From: Pseudanabaena sp. ABRG5-3
Lineage (GTDB): Bacteria > Cyanobacteriota > Cyanobacteriia > Pseudanabaenales > Pseudanabaenaceae
Direction: 5' to 3'
DNA: 64,000 bases
Assembly: GCF_003967015.1 (NCBI RefSeq)
Contig: NZ_AP017560.1
Span: forward strand, 3,966,048-4,030,047
The position numbers and the translations under genes are program-made. Position 1 is the stretch's first letter; each line of letters begins with the position of its first letter. Shown here piece by piece: positions 16,799 to 29,600 of this stretch. The notes below the pieces were generated by a model. It searched no databases. It was not told where the DNA came from and was given only the letters and a program-made list of their open reading frames with translations.

Positions 16799-18769
16799 AT
16801 GAGCGCGATCGCAAACTCTAACCAACCCGAAGACAAGCCAAAGACTTCGCGAGTTCAAGCTTATTGGCGAAATATCCCTTGGAAAAAGTTAACTAGTTTG
16901 GTAATGGCGATCGCCCTGTGCTTTTACCTCACAGCTTGCGGTGGTGATAATAAACCCGTGAGCAAAGCCCCCGTCAAAAAAGTTGAGACTGTCACTACAA
17001 ATATTGTCGAAGTTTCGCCTCCTACTGAGATTCAACGGTTAAGTCGGCTTCTAGAGCGCTACGAGCCACAAGTGAGCATTGTTAGCCCAAAACCTGATGA
17101 GGTGCTAAACAGCGAACAAGTAGCGGTGAAATTTGATGTTAAAAATTTGCCGATTTTCAAAAATGCAGACTTTGGTTTAGGTCCCCATATCCATGTGACC
17201 TTGGATAACCAAGAATACAAAGCGCTTTACGATCTCAGCCAAACCGCAACCTTTGAGAATCTTTCCCCTGGAACCCACACAATTCGCGCTTTTGCCTCTC
17301 GCCCTTGGCATGAAAGCTTTAAAAATAAAGGAGCCTACGCACAGGTTTCCTTTAACGTCTTAACTAAGACTGGCGAAAATACTCCTGAGGCAAAAACACC
17401 TCTACTGACCTATAGTCGTCCCGTCGGAACCTATGGTGCTGAGCCAGTAATGTTGGATTTCTACCTCCAAAATGCGCCTTTGCATTTACTGGGCAAGGAT
17501 GAGCCAACGATTGATGACTGGCAAGTACGCGCCACGGTTAATGGTCAAAGCTTTACCTTCGATCGCTGGGAACCAATTTATTTAAAGGGCTTGAAGTCAG
17601 GTAAAAACTGGGTCAAGTTGGAATTGCTCGAAGATGATGGCGATGCAATTCCCAATGTGTTCAATAGCACTGCCCATGTAATCAACTTCCAGCCTAATGG
17701 TACTGATACCCTCTCCCGTCTAGTGCGTGGTGAAAAGATTGCCAATATTGAAGCGATCGTTGATCCTAACTATGTCCCGCCAACTCCTACACCTGCGCCA
17801 ACTCCTACACCTGTTGAGGTAACTCCTGTCCCTGTAGTAGCTCCTACTAAGGTTGAAGCAACACCACAGCCTGCATCACCTGCTCCGACAGCAACACCTC
17901 AAGCCGCAGTTAAGACAGAAGAAGTAAAACCTGCGGATAAAGCGCCAGCTTCGGTAGTACCTGTAGTTCCTGTAGTAGTACCTGTAGCTCCCGTTGTACC
18001 TGTTAGTCCTGTGCCTATTAACCCCACTACTCCTATCAAAGCAGCACCGATCGCTCCAGTAAAGGTCAAAGCAGAACCCGTAGTTACGCCAGTTAAGATC
18101 ACACCAGCGCCCAATAGAGTCGTCCCCGCAACTGAGCCAATCAAGGTAGCACCGATCATCAAATCTGCACCCGTAGTCGAACCAATCAAGACTGTACCTG
18201 TGGTCAAGCCTTCACCTGTAGTCACCCCTGTAAAATCGGAGCCAGTGCGATCTAAGTATGCCCCCTTTGTCAGATCTACACCTGTAGCTGAACCTATCAA
18301 AGTAGCCCCTGTCGTAAAAACTACTATAGAGCCTGTGAAGACCAAGGCTGTTCCTGTAGTCAGGTCTACTCCCGAAGCCGTCAAGACTCCACCTGCTTTA
18401 GTTCGGGGTAAATCAGCGCCTGTTGCTCCATCTGTACCTACCACTAACACCACAAAGGAGCCTGTTCCTGTAGCGCCAAAAGCTGAGACAGCGATCGCAC
18501 CTGCACCAGCTAAAGACAATGAAATTGAGAAAACAACTAATAAGTTAAAAAACTACTTCCAAAACTTTAGTTTTAAACGCACAGCTTCTCCAGCTAACCC
18601 TGAGGTCAAACCTGATAAATCAGAAGATAAAGTTGCGCCTGTAGGTGATACAAAATCAACGTCAGACACCAAACCAGAAAATAAATCCACAGATACTTCT
18701 CCAGCACTAACCGATTTATCAACAACTACATCAGCACCTATCAAGGTTTTAACTAAATCTGGTAAATAA
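16799..18769 (+). CDS. Proline/valine-rich lipoprotein
   Basis: About 656 residues from the ATG at 16799 (a TTG 15 bases earlier is less likely). A cytosolic leader is followed by a hydrophobic stretch ending in the lipobox LTAC, with GGD after the Cys, so the mature protein should be lipid-anchored. Residues about 65-320 are a globular region with two beta-rich halves (PHIHVTLDNQEYKALYDLSQ marks the first). Residues about 325-560 are low-complexity, made of Pro, Val, Ala, Thr and Lys (TPTPAPTPTP, then PVVPV-like units), likely an extended cell-wall spanning arm. The Ser/Asp/Thr tail has no clear domain. The role is unknown. Confidence 0.75.
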   Translation: MSAIANSNQPEDKPKTSRVQAYWRNIPWKKLTSLVMAIALCFYLTACGGDNKPVSKAPVKKVETVTTNIVEVSPPTEIQRLSRLLERYEPQVSIVSPKPDEVLNSEQVAVKFDVKNLPIFKNADFGLGPHIHVTLDNQEYKALYDLSQTATFENLSPGTHTIRAFASRPWHESFKNKGAYAQVSFNVLTKTGENTPEAKTPLLTYSRPVGTYGAEPVMLDFYLQNAPLHLLGKDEPTIDDWQVRATVNGQSFTFDRWEPIYLKGLKSGKNWVKLELLEDDGDAIPNVFNSTAHVINFQPNGTDTLSRLVRGEKIANIEAIVDPNYVPPTPTPAPTPTPVEVTPVPVVAPTKVEATPQPASPAPTATPQAAVKTEEVKPADKAPASVVPVVPVVVPVAPVVPVSPVPINPTTPIKAAPIAPVKVKAEPVVTPVKITPAPNRVVPATEPIKVAPIIKSAPVVEPIKTVPVVKPSPVVTPVKSEPVRSKYAPFVRSTPVAEPIKVAPVVKTTIEPVKTKAVPVVRSTPEAVKTPPALVRGKSAPVAPSVPTTNTTKEPVPVAPKAETAIAPAPAKDNEIEKTTNKLKNYFQNFSFKRTASPANPEVKPDKSEDKVAPVGDTKSTSDTKPENKSTDTSPALTDLSTTTSAPIKVLTKSGK

Positions 18770-18799
18770 TATCAGTTCAAGTTAAGCTTTCAAATTTTA

Positions 18800-18850
18800 A
18801 AAGCCCAAAAGTAAAAGCCTTGCTAAGCAAGGCTTTTACTTTTGGGCTTT
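18800..18850. terminator. Long 24-bp stem hairpin
   Basis: AAAGCCCAAAAGTAAAAGCC... pairs perfectly with its complement around a 3-base loop, 30 bases past the lipoprotein stop. It is followed directly by a second hairpin that shares its right arm. Confidence 0.8.
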
Positions 18851-18888
18851 GAGAGAGGGTTTGCGTAGCAAACCCTCTCTCAAAGCCC
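18844..18888. repeat. Second hairpin overlapping the first
   Basis: GGGCTTTGAGAGAGGGTTTG pairs with its downstream complement. Its first seven bases are also the last seven of the previous stem, so the two full stems are mutually exclusive at that point. Confidence 0.75.
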
Positions 18889-18963
18889 GTTTCCAATTAT
18901 CCTGACTCGCGGTAAATAATACATATAGTTCGCCAGTCTTGTTACCAGAAGCTAGTAGCACCA

Positions 18964-19044
18964 AATGCTTATAGGGTTTTGATTTGCCATACTAAACCCT
19001 ATAAGCATTGGTGACACAAGGTGTCACCAATGCTTATAGGGTTT
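18964..19044. repeat. Three-arm inverted repeat at cyclase 3' end
   Basis: AATGCTTATAGGGTTT occurs at 18964 and 19029, and its reverse complement at 18994. A small GGTGACAC/GTGTCACC stem separates the last two. The middle arm can pair with either outer arm; the stop codon of the cyclase gene is in the last arm. Confidence 0.85.
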
Positions 19045-20986
19045 CAGAGGAAACTTTCGGACTCGGTTGACTAGGATTTCTTTGAACATCTAGCACTCGA
19101 TAAATACCTGTTTCTTGTGTCTTACCTTTGAGCGCATATTTACCCACAAACTCAGTTTGAAAATTATTATTGAGACGCTGATGGGTATCTTCACTAATCA
19201 AAATATGGTGAGGACCTCCGTCCACTTCTTTATTAAAACTTTCCAGACGGGCGGCGATATTCACCGCATCGCCTAAAACTGAATACTCTAAGCGTTCAGC
19301 ACTACCCAAACTACCAGCAATCACAGTCCCAGAGTTAATCCCAATTCCTGTAGTAACAGGCGGTAATCCCTGAGCTACCCAGACATCATTCATTTCCGCT
19401 AATTTATGGGCGATCGCTAAAGCTGCCTCAACTGCTGACTGAGCATCACGGGTACGCTCGGTTTCATTGCTATGGGGAATGGGAACACCAAAAACTGCCA
19501 TTACCGCATCACCGATGTATTTATCCACCATGCCACCATGGGCTAAAACTTCATTAGCGATCGTGCCTAAATAGTTATTGAGCCAGTTTAAGGTTTCCCC
19601 CGGAGCTTGAGCTTCGGCAGCAGTACTAAAATTCCGCATATCCGTGAACAAGACAGTCACATAGACTTCCTGTCCTGTGATGCGCCCCTCTTCCATAAAT
19701 TTCTCGCGATTGCTCCAAATGATATCTACTAGTTCTTTGGAGACGTGACGCGAGAAGAGTCCCATCAAAACTTTGCGCTCAGATTGCTGAATAGCAAGTT
19801 GGTATGCCATGACTAGCACGTTTGCGGCAACCAATCCCAATAATGATGGAAATATGGGAAGCCACAATGCTGCTTGGGCAAAGGCAAAATAACTACCAGC
19901 AGTTAATCCGATCGCAAGAGCAGTTAAAAGACCAACATTTTTGAAAGCATTGGGAATAAACGTTGCCATCCCACCGCCAATGATCACCCAGATGACTATC
20001 CAGAGATTTTCGAGATCGTTTGACCAAACCTGTACAAATTGGCGATCGTCTAAAGTCGCGCTTATTAACTGGCTAACAATGTTGGCATGGATCTCTACTC
20101 CATACATCACCTCCTCATCAACGGTAACAGGTGTAGGAAAGCTATCTTTGAGGCTTTCCGCCGTTACCCCGATCAGGACTGCGCGATCGCGAAACTGCTC
20201 TGGGGAAATTTTTCCATCAATGACATCACTCGCTCTAATATGTTGAATACCTCGCGGTTTCCCCCGATAGCGAATCATCATTTGATAGCCACTGTCATCT
20301 TCCTTACGATATGCCCCATAATTAGCAGACATTCGCGGAATAATTTGTTTTCCTGCGGTAAATTGAATTGTCTCTGGATTAAAAACTAATTGCTTGTTAT
20401 GCAATTTTTGTAGATATAGTTGGGTGACTTCAAAGGCAAAGGAACCCGTATCGGCAACAATAGAAGATCGTCGGACAACTGCCCCTTTATCTAGTGGAAG
20501 ATTGACATATCCATAACGGCTAATTTTTTCAAGATCGCTAGCAGGTTCAACACCACTTCTCCCTTCAACAGTGGCAAGAAATTTTGCATTAACGACATTA
20601 CCTGCATTTTTAACCGCCGCAACTAATTCATCTCGACCTTCCATCACAGGAATGTCAAGATATTTATCAATCCCGATCGCGGCTGGTTTAGCTGCCGAAA
20701 TTTGATTAATTAATTTAGCAAAAAGGCGATCAGAAAATGGCCATCTAAATCTCTGAATATCGGCTTCGGCAATTTCAACAATGACCACACGGCGATCGCT
20801 TGGTTCGTTGAGTTGCGATCGCATTAAGGTGTCATAGCTCCATAGCTCAACCTGTTTAAATGCTCCTTTGTCTCTTAAGACCACGACACCCAAGGACAAG
20901 GAAAAAGTGATCAATCCTGCAACTAGCTGCTGATGATTACGTTTACAAAAATCACCAAAATTCACTAAAGAGGAGGGGAGTTTCAT
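19034..20986 (-). CDS. CHASE2-domain class III adenylate cyclase
   Basis: About 650 residues from the ATG at 20986 (a TTG four codons earlier is possible). A first membrane segment precedes an extracytoplasmic CHASE2 sensor (about residues 40-330), then three closely spaced membrane helices (about 340-405) and a cytosolic class III cyclase domain (FTDMRNFSTAAE metal-binding region, MVDKYIGDAVMAVFG, GIGINSGTVIAGSLG, YSVLGDAVNIAARLES). The metal Asp residues are present. The Lys in KYIGD fits ATP as substrate, so cAMP is the likely product. It probably senses an external signal; the ligand is unknown. The gene is monocistronic. Confidence 0.92.
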   Translation of the reverse strand: MKLPSSLVNFGDFCKRNHQQLVAGLITFSLSLGVVVLRDKGAFKQVELWSYDTLMRSQLNEPSDRRVVIVEIAEADIQRFRWPFSDRLFAKLINQISAAKPAAIGIDKYLDIPVMEGRDELVAAVKNAGNVVNAKFLATVEGRSGVEPASDLEKISRYGYVNLPLDKGAVVRRSSIVADTGSFAFEVTQLYLQKLHNKQLVFNPETIQFTAGKQIIPRMSANYGAYRKEDDSGYQMMIRYRGKPRGIQHIRASDVIDGKISPEQFRDRAVLIGVTAESLKDSFPTPVTVDEEVMYGVEIHANIVSQLISATLDDRQFVQVWSNDLENLWIVIWVIIGGGMATFIPNAFKNVGLLTALAIGLTAGSYFAFAQAALWLPIFPSLLGLVAANVLVMAYQLAIQQSERKVLMGLFSRHVSKELVDIIWSNREKFMEEGRITGQEVYVTVLFTDMRNFSTAAEAQAPGETLNWLNNYLGTIANEVLAHGGMVDKYIGDAVMAVFGVPIPHSNETERTRDAQSAVEAALAIAHKLAEMNDVWVAQGLPPVTTGIGINSGTVIAGSLGSAERLEYSVLGDAVNIAARLESFNKEVDGGPHHILISEDTHQRLNNNFQTEFVGKYALKGKTQETGIYRVLDVQRNPSQPSPKVSSETL

Positions 20987-21141
20987 TTTGATTGCCAATT
21001 AGAAATGAACACTTCGGTAGTTCTGCTATCAAAAAACACGATAATTACCTAACACAATAGCAACTGAATATGACTGTTAAAATAGTTCACTTCTCCTCAC
21101 AAATCAGTATTGGTAGTCCTAAAAAGGAAAGGATTGATTGT

Positions 21142-21180
21142 GGTAAGGATGGGCGGCGCTTCGCGCTGCCCATCCTTACC
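21142..21180. repeat. GGTAAGGATGGGC hairpin
   Basis: An 18-bp stem with one mismatch and a TTC loop, of the GGCGC-TTC-GCGCC type that occurs several times in the window (13377, 50351). Confidence 0.75.
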
Positions 21181-21440
21181 TATTTAGTACTACCTCAGTA
21201 TCCAAGTAAGTAGGCTTAATTAAATATAAATCCCTAAAACTTACAGCTTACAGTGAGTGTGCATTGCAGGTTTTAGATCTATTTTTTAACTATGCTGAAG
21301 TACTTAGAGAAATGCAGGAAAATTTGGTTCCCTATTAAATCGCAGACCCTTTACAGTGTTTAGTAAATGTTTTTCCATATTTTGTCTGATCTAACTGCAT
21401 TGCTCTAGGGGCATACATCCGCGAAATAGCGGTATTTTTC

Positions 21441-21484
21441 ATAAAAAAATAGAGGGTGTCCTATGGGACACCCTCTATTTTTTA
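21441..21484. terminator. gap2 terminator
   Basis: ATAAAAAAATAGAGGGTGTC and its complement with a TAT loop, about 50 bases past the gap2 stop. Confidence 0.88.
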
Positions 21485-21536
21485 TGAAGCTTTATTAGGC
21501 TCCAAACTTTGTTCTAGCGAGCAAAAAGCAATATTT

Positions 21537-22550
21537 TTACTTCCAGTTCTTAGCAACAACTTCAGCTAAGTCAACAACACGTTGGCTGTAGCCCCATTCG
21601 TTGTCGTACCATGCAACAACCTTAACCATATTGCCACCCATTACCATGGTCAAAGAAGAGTCAACAATAGAAGATGCGTCAGTACCGCGATAGTCGATGG
21701 ATACAAGAGGCAATTCGTTGTATTCCAAAATACCCTTCATAGAGCCTTCAGCAGCAGCACGGAATGCTTCGTTTACTTCTTGAGCAATCGTGTGCTTTTC
21801 AACTTCAACAACAAAGTCAACTACGGAAACGTTAGGAGTTGGTACGCGCAAAGCAATACCATTTAACTTACCAGCCAATTGAGGTAATACAAGAGCAACT
21901 GCCTTAGCTGCACCAGTGGAGGTAGGCACAATGCTCAAAGCCGCAGCTCTAGCACGACGCAAATCGCGGTGGCTAGCATCAAGCAAGCGTTGGTCGCCAG
22001 TGTAGCTGTGGGTAGTGGTCATTACCCCTTTAACAATGCCAAAGTTTTCGAGAAGGACTTTAGCGACAGGTGCTAAGCAGTTAGTGGTACAGCTAGCATT
22101 ACTGATGATGTTATGGATGTCATGGTTGTATTGGTCTTCGTTTACACCAACCACAAACGTACCATCTTCATTTTTTCCAGGTGCTGTGATTAAGACTTTC
22201 TTCGCGCCTGCGTTGATATGTCGGCTAGCGCCAACCTTATCAATAAATACGCCTGTAGATTCAATAATTAGATCGATACCCCAATCTTTCCAAGGCAAAT
22301 TGTCAGGATTGCGATCGGAAACAGTTTTGATAGTTTTGCCATTGACAGTGATAGTTGTGTCATCAGCACTAACATCGGCATCAAATTTGCCAAGCATGGA
22401 GTCATACTTCAGCAAGTGAGCGTTAGTTCTAGGATCAGAAGTATCATTAAGTCCCACTACTTCTATGTTTGTTTCTTTGCGACCTGCCCAGCATCTGAGA
22501 AAGTTACGTCCGATGCGTCCAAATCCATTAATCGCTACCCTGATAGTCAC
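21537..22550 (-). CDS. gap2: Glyceraldehyde-3-phosphate dehydrogenase, Calvin-cycle type
   Basis: A 337-residue enzyme with Rossmann start [16 protein letters not shown] and active-site Cys in [15 protein letters not shown]. The segment [20 protein letters not shown] matches the GapA/Gap2 class, which uses NADPH in photosynthetic carbon fixation, rather than the glycolytic Gap1. The start is a GTG (22550) with a ribosome site AAAGGG, fixed by the family N-terminus [11 protein letters not shown]. It lies downstream of apcE but behind a strong terminator, so it is transcribed separately. Confidence 0.96.
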   Translation of the reverse strand: MTIRVAINGFGRIGRNFLRCWAGRKETNIEVVGLNDTSDPRTNAHLLKYDSMLGKFDADVSADDTTITVNGKTIKTVSDRNPDNLPWKDWGIDLIIESTGVFIDKVGASRHINAGAKKVLITAPGKNEDGTFVVGVNEDQYNHDIHNIISNASCTTNCLAPVAKVLLENFGIVKGVMTTTHSYTGDQRLLDASHRDLRRARAAALSIVPTSTGAAKAVALVLPQLAGKLNGIALRVPTPNVSVVDFVVEVEKHTIAQEVNEAFRAAAEGSMKGILEYNELPLVSIDYRGTDASSIVDSSLTMVMGGNMVKVVAWYDNEWGYSQRVVDLAEVVAKNWK

Positions 22551-22662
22551 TGCTTATCGCCCTTTATATAAATTTAACATTTAACTTTAATCTGATGCCT
22601 ATGATACCGAAAAACCGTACCTAATTTATTCCCTATTCCAGCAAAATTTTTTTGATTAGGAT

Positions 22663-22699
22663 CAAAAAAAGGGGGGCGCAATGCGCCCCCCTTTTTTTG
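22663..22699. terminator. apcE terminator
   Basis: A GGGGGGCGC/GCGCCCCCC stem flanked by seven A and seven T, immediately past the apcE stop. Confidence 0.92.
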
Positions 22700-22707
22700 C
22701 TTAATGT

Positions 22708-25476
<2,769 letters not shown>

Positions 25477-25718
25477 TTAAAGGGTATGTAAAAAGTCGAA
25501 ATAATATCTACCCAGTATAGGGTTTTCCAACTTAAATATCTAACTCTATCTCACCAGAAAATGCTGCATTTACAGGTATTTCAACCAAAAACTAACGATA
25601 AGTTTTGTAAAGCAGGTAGGTTAGTTACGCAGCATATCCATATTTAGATGTATGTAGGGTATAGGCGCGATCGCCTAACGATCTTTTCCTTAGACTAAAT
25701 CTAGATCTAGGATCAAAG

Positions 25719-25873
25719 CTAAGGCTTTAAGTTTTTGCCCCTTGACCTGCTAAGGCGATCTTCTTTAATAATTCCATCAATCCCCTCGTCACCACTTCGG
25801 CCAATCGCTTTACCTGCATCCTGAATTGAGACACCGTCAGACAAGTTAAAAATTTTTGCTAAATATTTCAGAC
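25719..25873 (-). pseudogene. Mrr-type restriction endonuclease remnant
   Basis: The translated stretch VSIQDAGKAIGRSGDEGIDG followed by IIKEDRL matches the catalytic core of Mrr-family endonucleases (GxxGDxGIDGxI...DRLG). The expected continuation with the Q-A-K catalytic strand is missing: the frame degrades right after KEDRL. The upstream side is cut by a miniature inverted-repeat element at 25874. About 50 codons remain of a gene usually near 300 codons, so it cannot be functional. Confidence 0.7.
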
Positions 25874-25990
25874 TATAGCAGTGAAAGTTTTGCTTAGGAT
25901 ATAAAACCCAAATAAACAAAGACGGCGCTCGTCGCCGTCTTTGTTTATTTGGGTTTTTGATTTGTTGTAGCTATCTCTTTCATTGCTATA
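25874..25990. mobile_element. Miniature inverted-repeat element (TATAGC ends)
   Basis: It begins TATAGCAGTGAAAG and ends CTTTCATTGCTATA, its near-complement. Inside is a hairpin with a perfect stem of about 25 bp (AAAACCCAAATAAACAAAGA... pairing downstream). It codes for nothing and abuts the Mrr remnant. TA-flanked ends suggest mobilisation by an IS630/Tc1-type transposase, by inference. Confidence 0.75.
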
Positions 25991-26109
25991 TCTCTAAAAG
26001 AATGCTCTTTACCATTACTCGCAAGCTGTATTAATGGAAGCATAATTGATTGAAAATCTGGGATTGACATAATTATCAGAATTTACAAGTTTTGAATATT
26101 TATCCTGTT

Positions 26110-26140
26110 CTTAACCAAAATTATATTCTTCCCTTAACCT
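26110..26140 (+). promoter_or_regulatory. Possible Pho box
   Basis: CTTAACCA at 26110 and CTTAACCT at 26133 match the cyanobacterial PhoB/SphR half-site (CTTAACCT-like direct repeats on an 11-bp period); the middle position (TTATATTC) is degenerate and the spacing is 23, one more than ideal. The site lies about 490 bp before the giant phosphatase gene, far for a promoter element. Confidence 0.4.
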
Positions 26141-26625
26141 AACATTATAAAGGTTTCATGTAATCTACTTAAGGCAAGGTTTTTATCAATCTTTAAAAAC
26201 ATATTCCATGCCTAAATGATTTGCGGAGGAGCGCAATCTTTAGTTGTATCCCAACATAGAGAAATTTTTGATCAAATGAACCTCAAGAACTTTTTAAAAG
26301 CATTAAAAATCAACACTTTTAAAAAAGTTTTTGGTTCAGATTCGAGAGAAATTGCCGTAGATCTAGAGAACCACAAACACTCTAGGGATACTAAGAGTTG
26401 TTGGGATTATTAGTAAATGTCTAAGCGCTAAATGTTTACTAAATATTAATTTTATTTTCGATAAAGTATCTTTATCTACTTTGCAATTGCGATTAGAGAT
26501 GCTTTGCGCCGCAAACAATCAACAGAATGCTTCTATTTGTGTACTTGGTGCGCTGAAGTTCTTGTGTTAGCGGCTTGATTTTCTGTGTGTAAACGTCAAA
26601 ACAAGCTAGTGAGAAATAGTTAACA

Positions 26626-29600
26626 ATGGCAGCTTCAATTCTTGGTTCTGGTGATGTAGCATTTCTAAGTCTTATTGCCGACAATCCTGACACCTTCTCT
26701 TTTGTATTACTTAAAGATATTGAGGCAGGAACCATTATCAATGTTACAGATAATGGTTGGTTATCGTCAGGTAGCTTGAGAACTGGCGAAGGCGTTTTGC
26801 AATATGTTGCACCCACTGCTCAGACTGTCGGAACTGTAATCACCTATGTCGATGGTGCGGCAAATACTGGATGGACAAACATCAGTGGCGGTACAAATTT
26901 TGCCTTATCAACATCAGGTGACTCGTTAATTGCTTTTCAAGGAGATTTGACTGGCTCTGGCAGCGCCACCACTAGTACTTCACCCAATATTTTAGCGGTC
27001 GTAACCATCAACCGTTCTACGTTCGATGCGAATGCAACTAATTCAAATACTACCGCCCTTCCTAATGGTTTGACATTAGGACTAAATGCTGTTGCGGTTG
27101 GTCAAGCTACGGCTGAATTTGATAACTCACGTTACACAGGAGCAACTACGTTTGCCTCAGCAGAGGAGGCAAGAATAGCGATTAATAATCCTAGTAACTG
27201 GACTGGAAGCGATACTGTGACGACTAATTTCAGCGGTTCTTTTAGTATTGGTGCTTCCTCAAATCCTACAGTTAACCTATCTGTGAGTACTAATGCAGGC
27301 TCGGAAGCTGGCACTACCGTAATTACTCTGACGGCGATCGCTTCTAGTGCAGTTACTGGCGATCAAAGCGTTACCGTTGCTGTAAATGGACTGGGGATCA
27401 CTACAGGTGACTATACCCTTAGTAATAATGTCATCACGATCACAAATGGTACTACCACAGGCTCTGTCACTTTTACCGTTGTCGATGATGTTTTAGTGGA
27501 AGGTACAGAAACCGCCACCTTAAGCATTAGCAATCCATCGTCAGGTATTGCGTTGGGTAGTACGACTTCTTTAAATATCGCGATCGCTGATAACGATGTT
27601 GTGGTTAGCCCCAGTGTGCGGATTCACGACATTCAAGGTGCAGGGCATATTTCTGCCTACGCAGGACAATCCGTGACAGGTGTTGCAGGTATCGTCACGG
27701 CGATCGCTTCTAATGGCTTCTACTTGCAAGACCCTAACCCTGATGCCAATGATGCCACTTCTGAAGGAATTTTTGTATTTACTTCTTCTGCACCCACAGT
27801 ACAAGTAGGAGATTCCTTATTAGTTAACGGAACAGTAACCGAGTTTCGTGCTGGAGGCTCGGCTAATAACCTTACCGTTACGGAAATTGTCAGTCCTGTA
27901 ATTACGAAGCTCTCCAGTGGTAATGCTTTACCTGCCGCAACGATTCTCGGCAATGGTGGACGAGCGATTCCCAACCAGATTATTAGCAATGATGCAGCTA
28001 GCGGCAATGTAGAGAATGCTAGTACTGCATTTGATCCCGCTCAAGATGGCATTGACTTCTACGAAAGCCTAGAAGGAATGCTAGTGCAAGTGAACAATCC
28101 CGTAGCAACTTCGCCCACAGCAAACTTTGGCACATCGGAAGAAATCTGGGTGTTAGCAGACAATGGAACCAATGCTACCAACCTTACCAGCCGAGGCGGT
28201 AGCTTGATTACATCCAGTGACTTCAATCCAGAACGAATTCAAATCGATGATCTGAACAATTCCTCAGTATTACTGCCCGATGTGAATGTTGGCGCTCAGC
28301 TTAGCTCCGTTACAGGTGTCGTCAACTACGATTTCAATAACTACGAAGTTCTGGTTTCGACAGCGCCAACAGTGGTGCAACCATCAACTCTACAAAAAGA
28401 AGTTACCAACCTAACGGGCAGTGCTAACCAATTGACCGTAGCAACCTTCAATGTGGAAAAACTCGATCCTAGCGATACAACGTTTAATGCTTTGGCAAGT
28501 GCGATCGTGTCCAATATGAAATCACCCGACATCATTAATCTCGAAGAGATTCAGGACAATAACGGTGCAATTAACGATGGTACGGTTGATGCAAATGTAA
28601 CTTTGCAAACATTGATTAATGCGATCGCCGCCGCAGGTGGTCCCACTTACGAATATCGCCAAATTAACCCAGTCAACAATCAAGATGGTGGCGAACCTGG
28701 TGGCAATATCCGCGTAGCATTCCTATTTAATCCTAATCGCGTCAGTTTTGTTGAAGGTTCACTACAACGCTTGACCGATAATAATCTTGCCGATGGTGAT
28801 GCTTTCGCGAGTAGCCGCAAACCGCTTGTGGGTAAATTTGTCTTTAACCAGCAGGAAGTGACCGTCATTGGCAATCACTTCAATTCTAAAGGCGGCGATC
28901 AACCTCTATTTGGGCCTAATCAACCCGCGACACTCAGCAGTGAAGTACAACGCAACCAGCAAGCTGCGATCGTCAAAGATTATGTCCAAGGTTTGCTAGC
29001 AAGCAATCCCAGTGCCAATATCGTAGTGGCAGGTGACCTAAATGATTTCGAGTTCTCTAATCCCCTCAGCATTTTAGAAAGTGGTGGACTGAATACTCTC
29101 ATCGAAACCCTGCCAGCTAACGAGCGCTATACCTATAACTTTCAGGGTAATGCCCAAGCGCTGGATCAGATTTTGGTGAGCAACAATCTCAGTAGCAAAC
29201 TCGATGGTTTTGATGTCGTTCATATTAATTCTGAGTTTGCCGATCAAATTAGCGACCACGATCCCAGTGTGGCTCGTTTTAATCTTCCTGCTCCCAATCA
29301 AGCTGCCTATACATTACAACTGCTTCACTACTATGGTGAAAGTGGTCTGCTCGGTGTTGAGACTGCGCCGATCATGGGTGCGCTGATCGACAAGTTCGAT
29401 GACCAATACAGCAATACTTTAGTCATTGGTGAAGGGGACAGTTATATTCCTGGTCCTTGGTTAGTTGGTGGCTCCGATCCTTCCTTAAATGCCGTAGCTG
29501 GCATCGGCAGCACTGCCCTCGGTCGTCCCGATATTGCGATCATGAACGCTTTTGGAACCGATGTTTCAGCGCTAGGTAACCATGAGTTCGATCTTGGTTC

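Larger units (their letters stand above)
20999..21536. other. Gene-free region with hairpins
   Basis: About 540 bp upstream of the cyclase and downstream of gap2. It holds a hairpin at 21142-21180 and the gap2 terminator at 21441-21484. No open frame, tRNA or known riboswitch is seen. Confidence 0.6.

Noticed and set aside
17899-18519. A 206-codon frame antisense to the proline/valine repeats
   Set aside because: A mirror of low-complexity codons; Thr/Gly-rich product typical of a shadow frame.
26216-26413. A 65-codon open frame before the giant RTX gene
   Set aside because: No recognisable protein features; composition matches the surrounding intergenic DNA. It is short enough to occur by chance.
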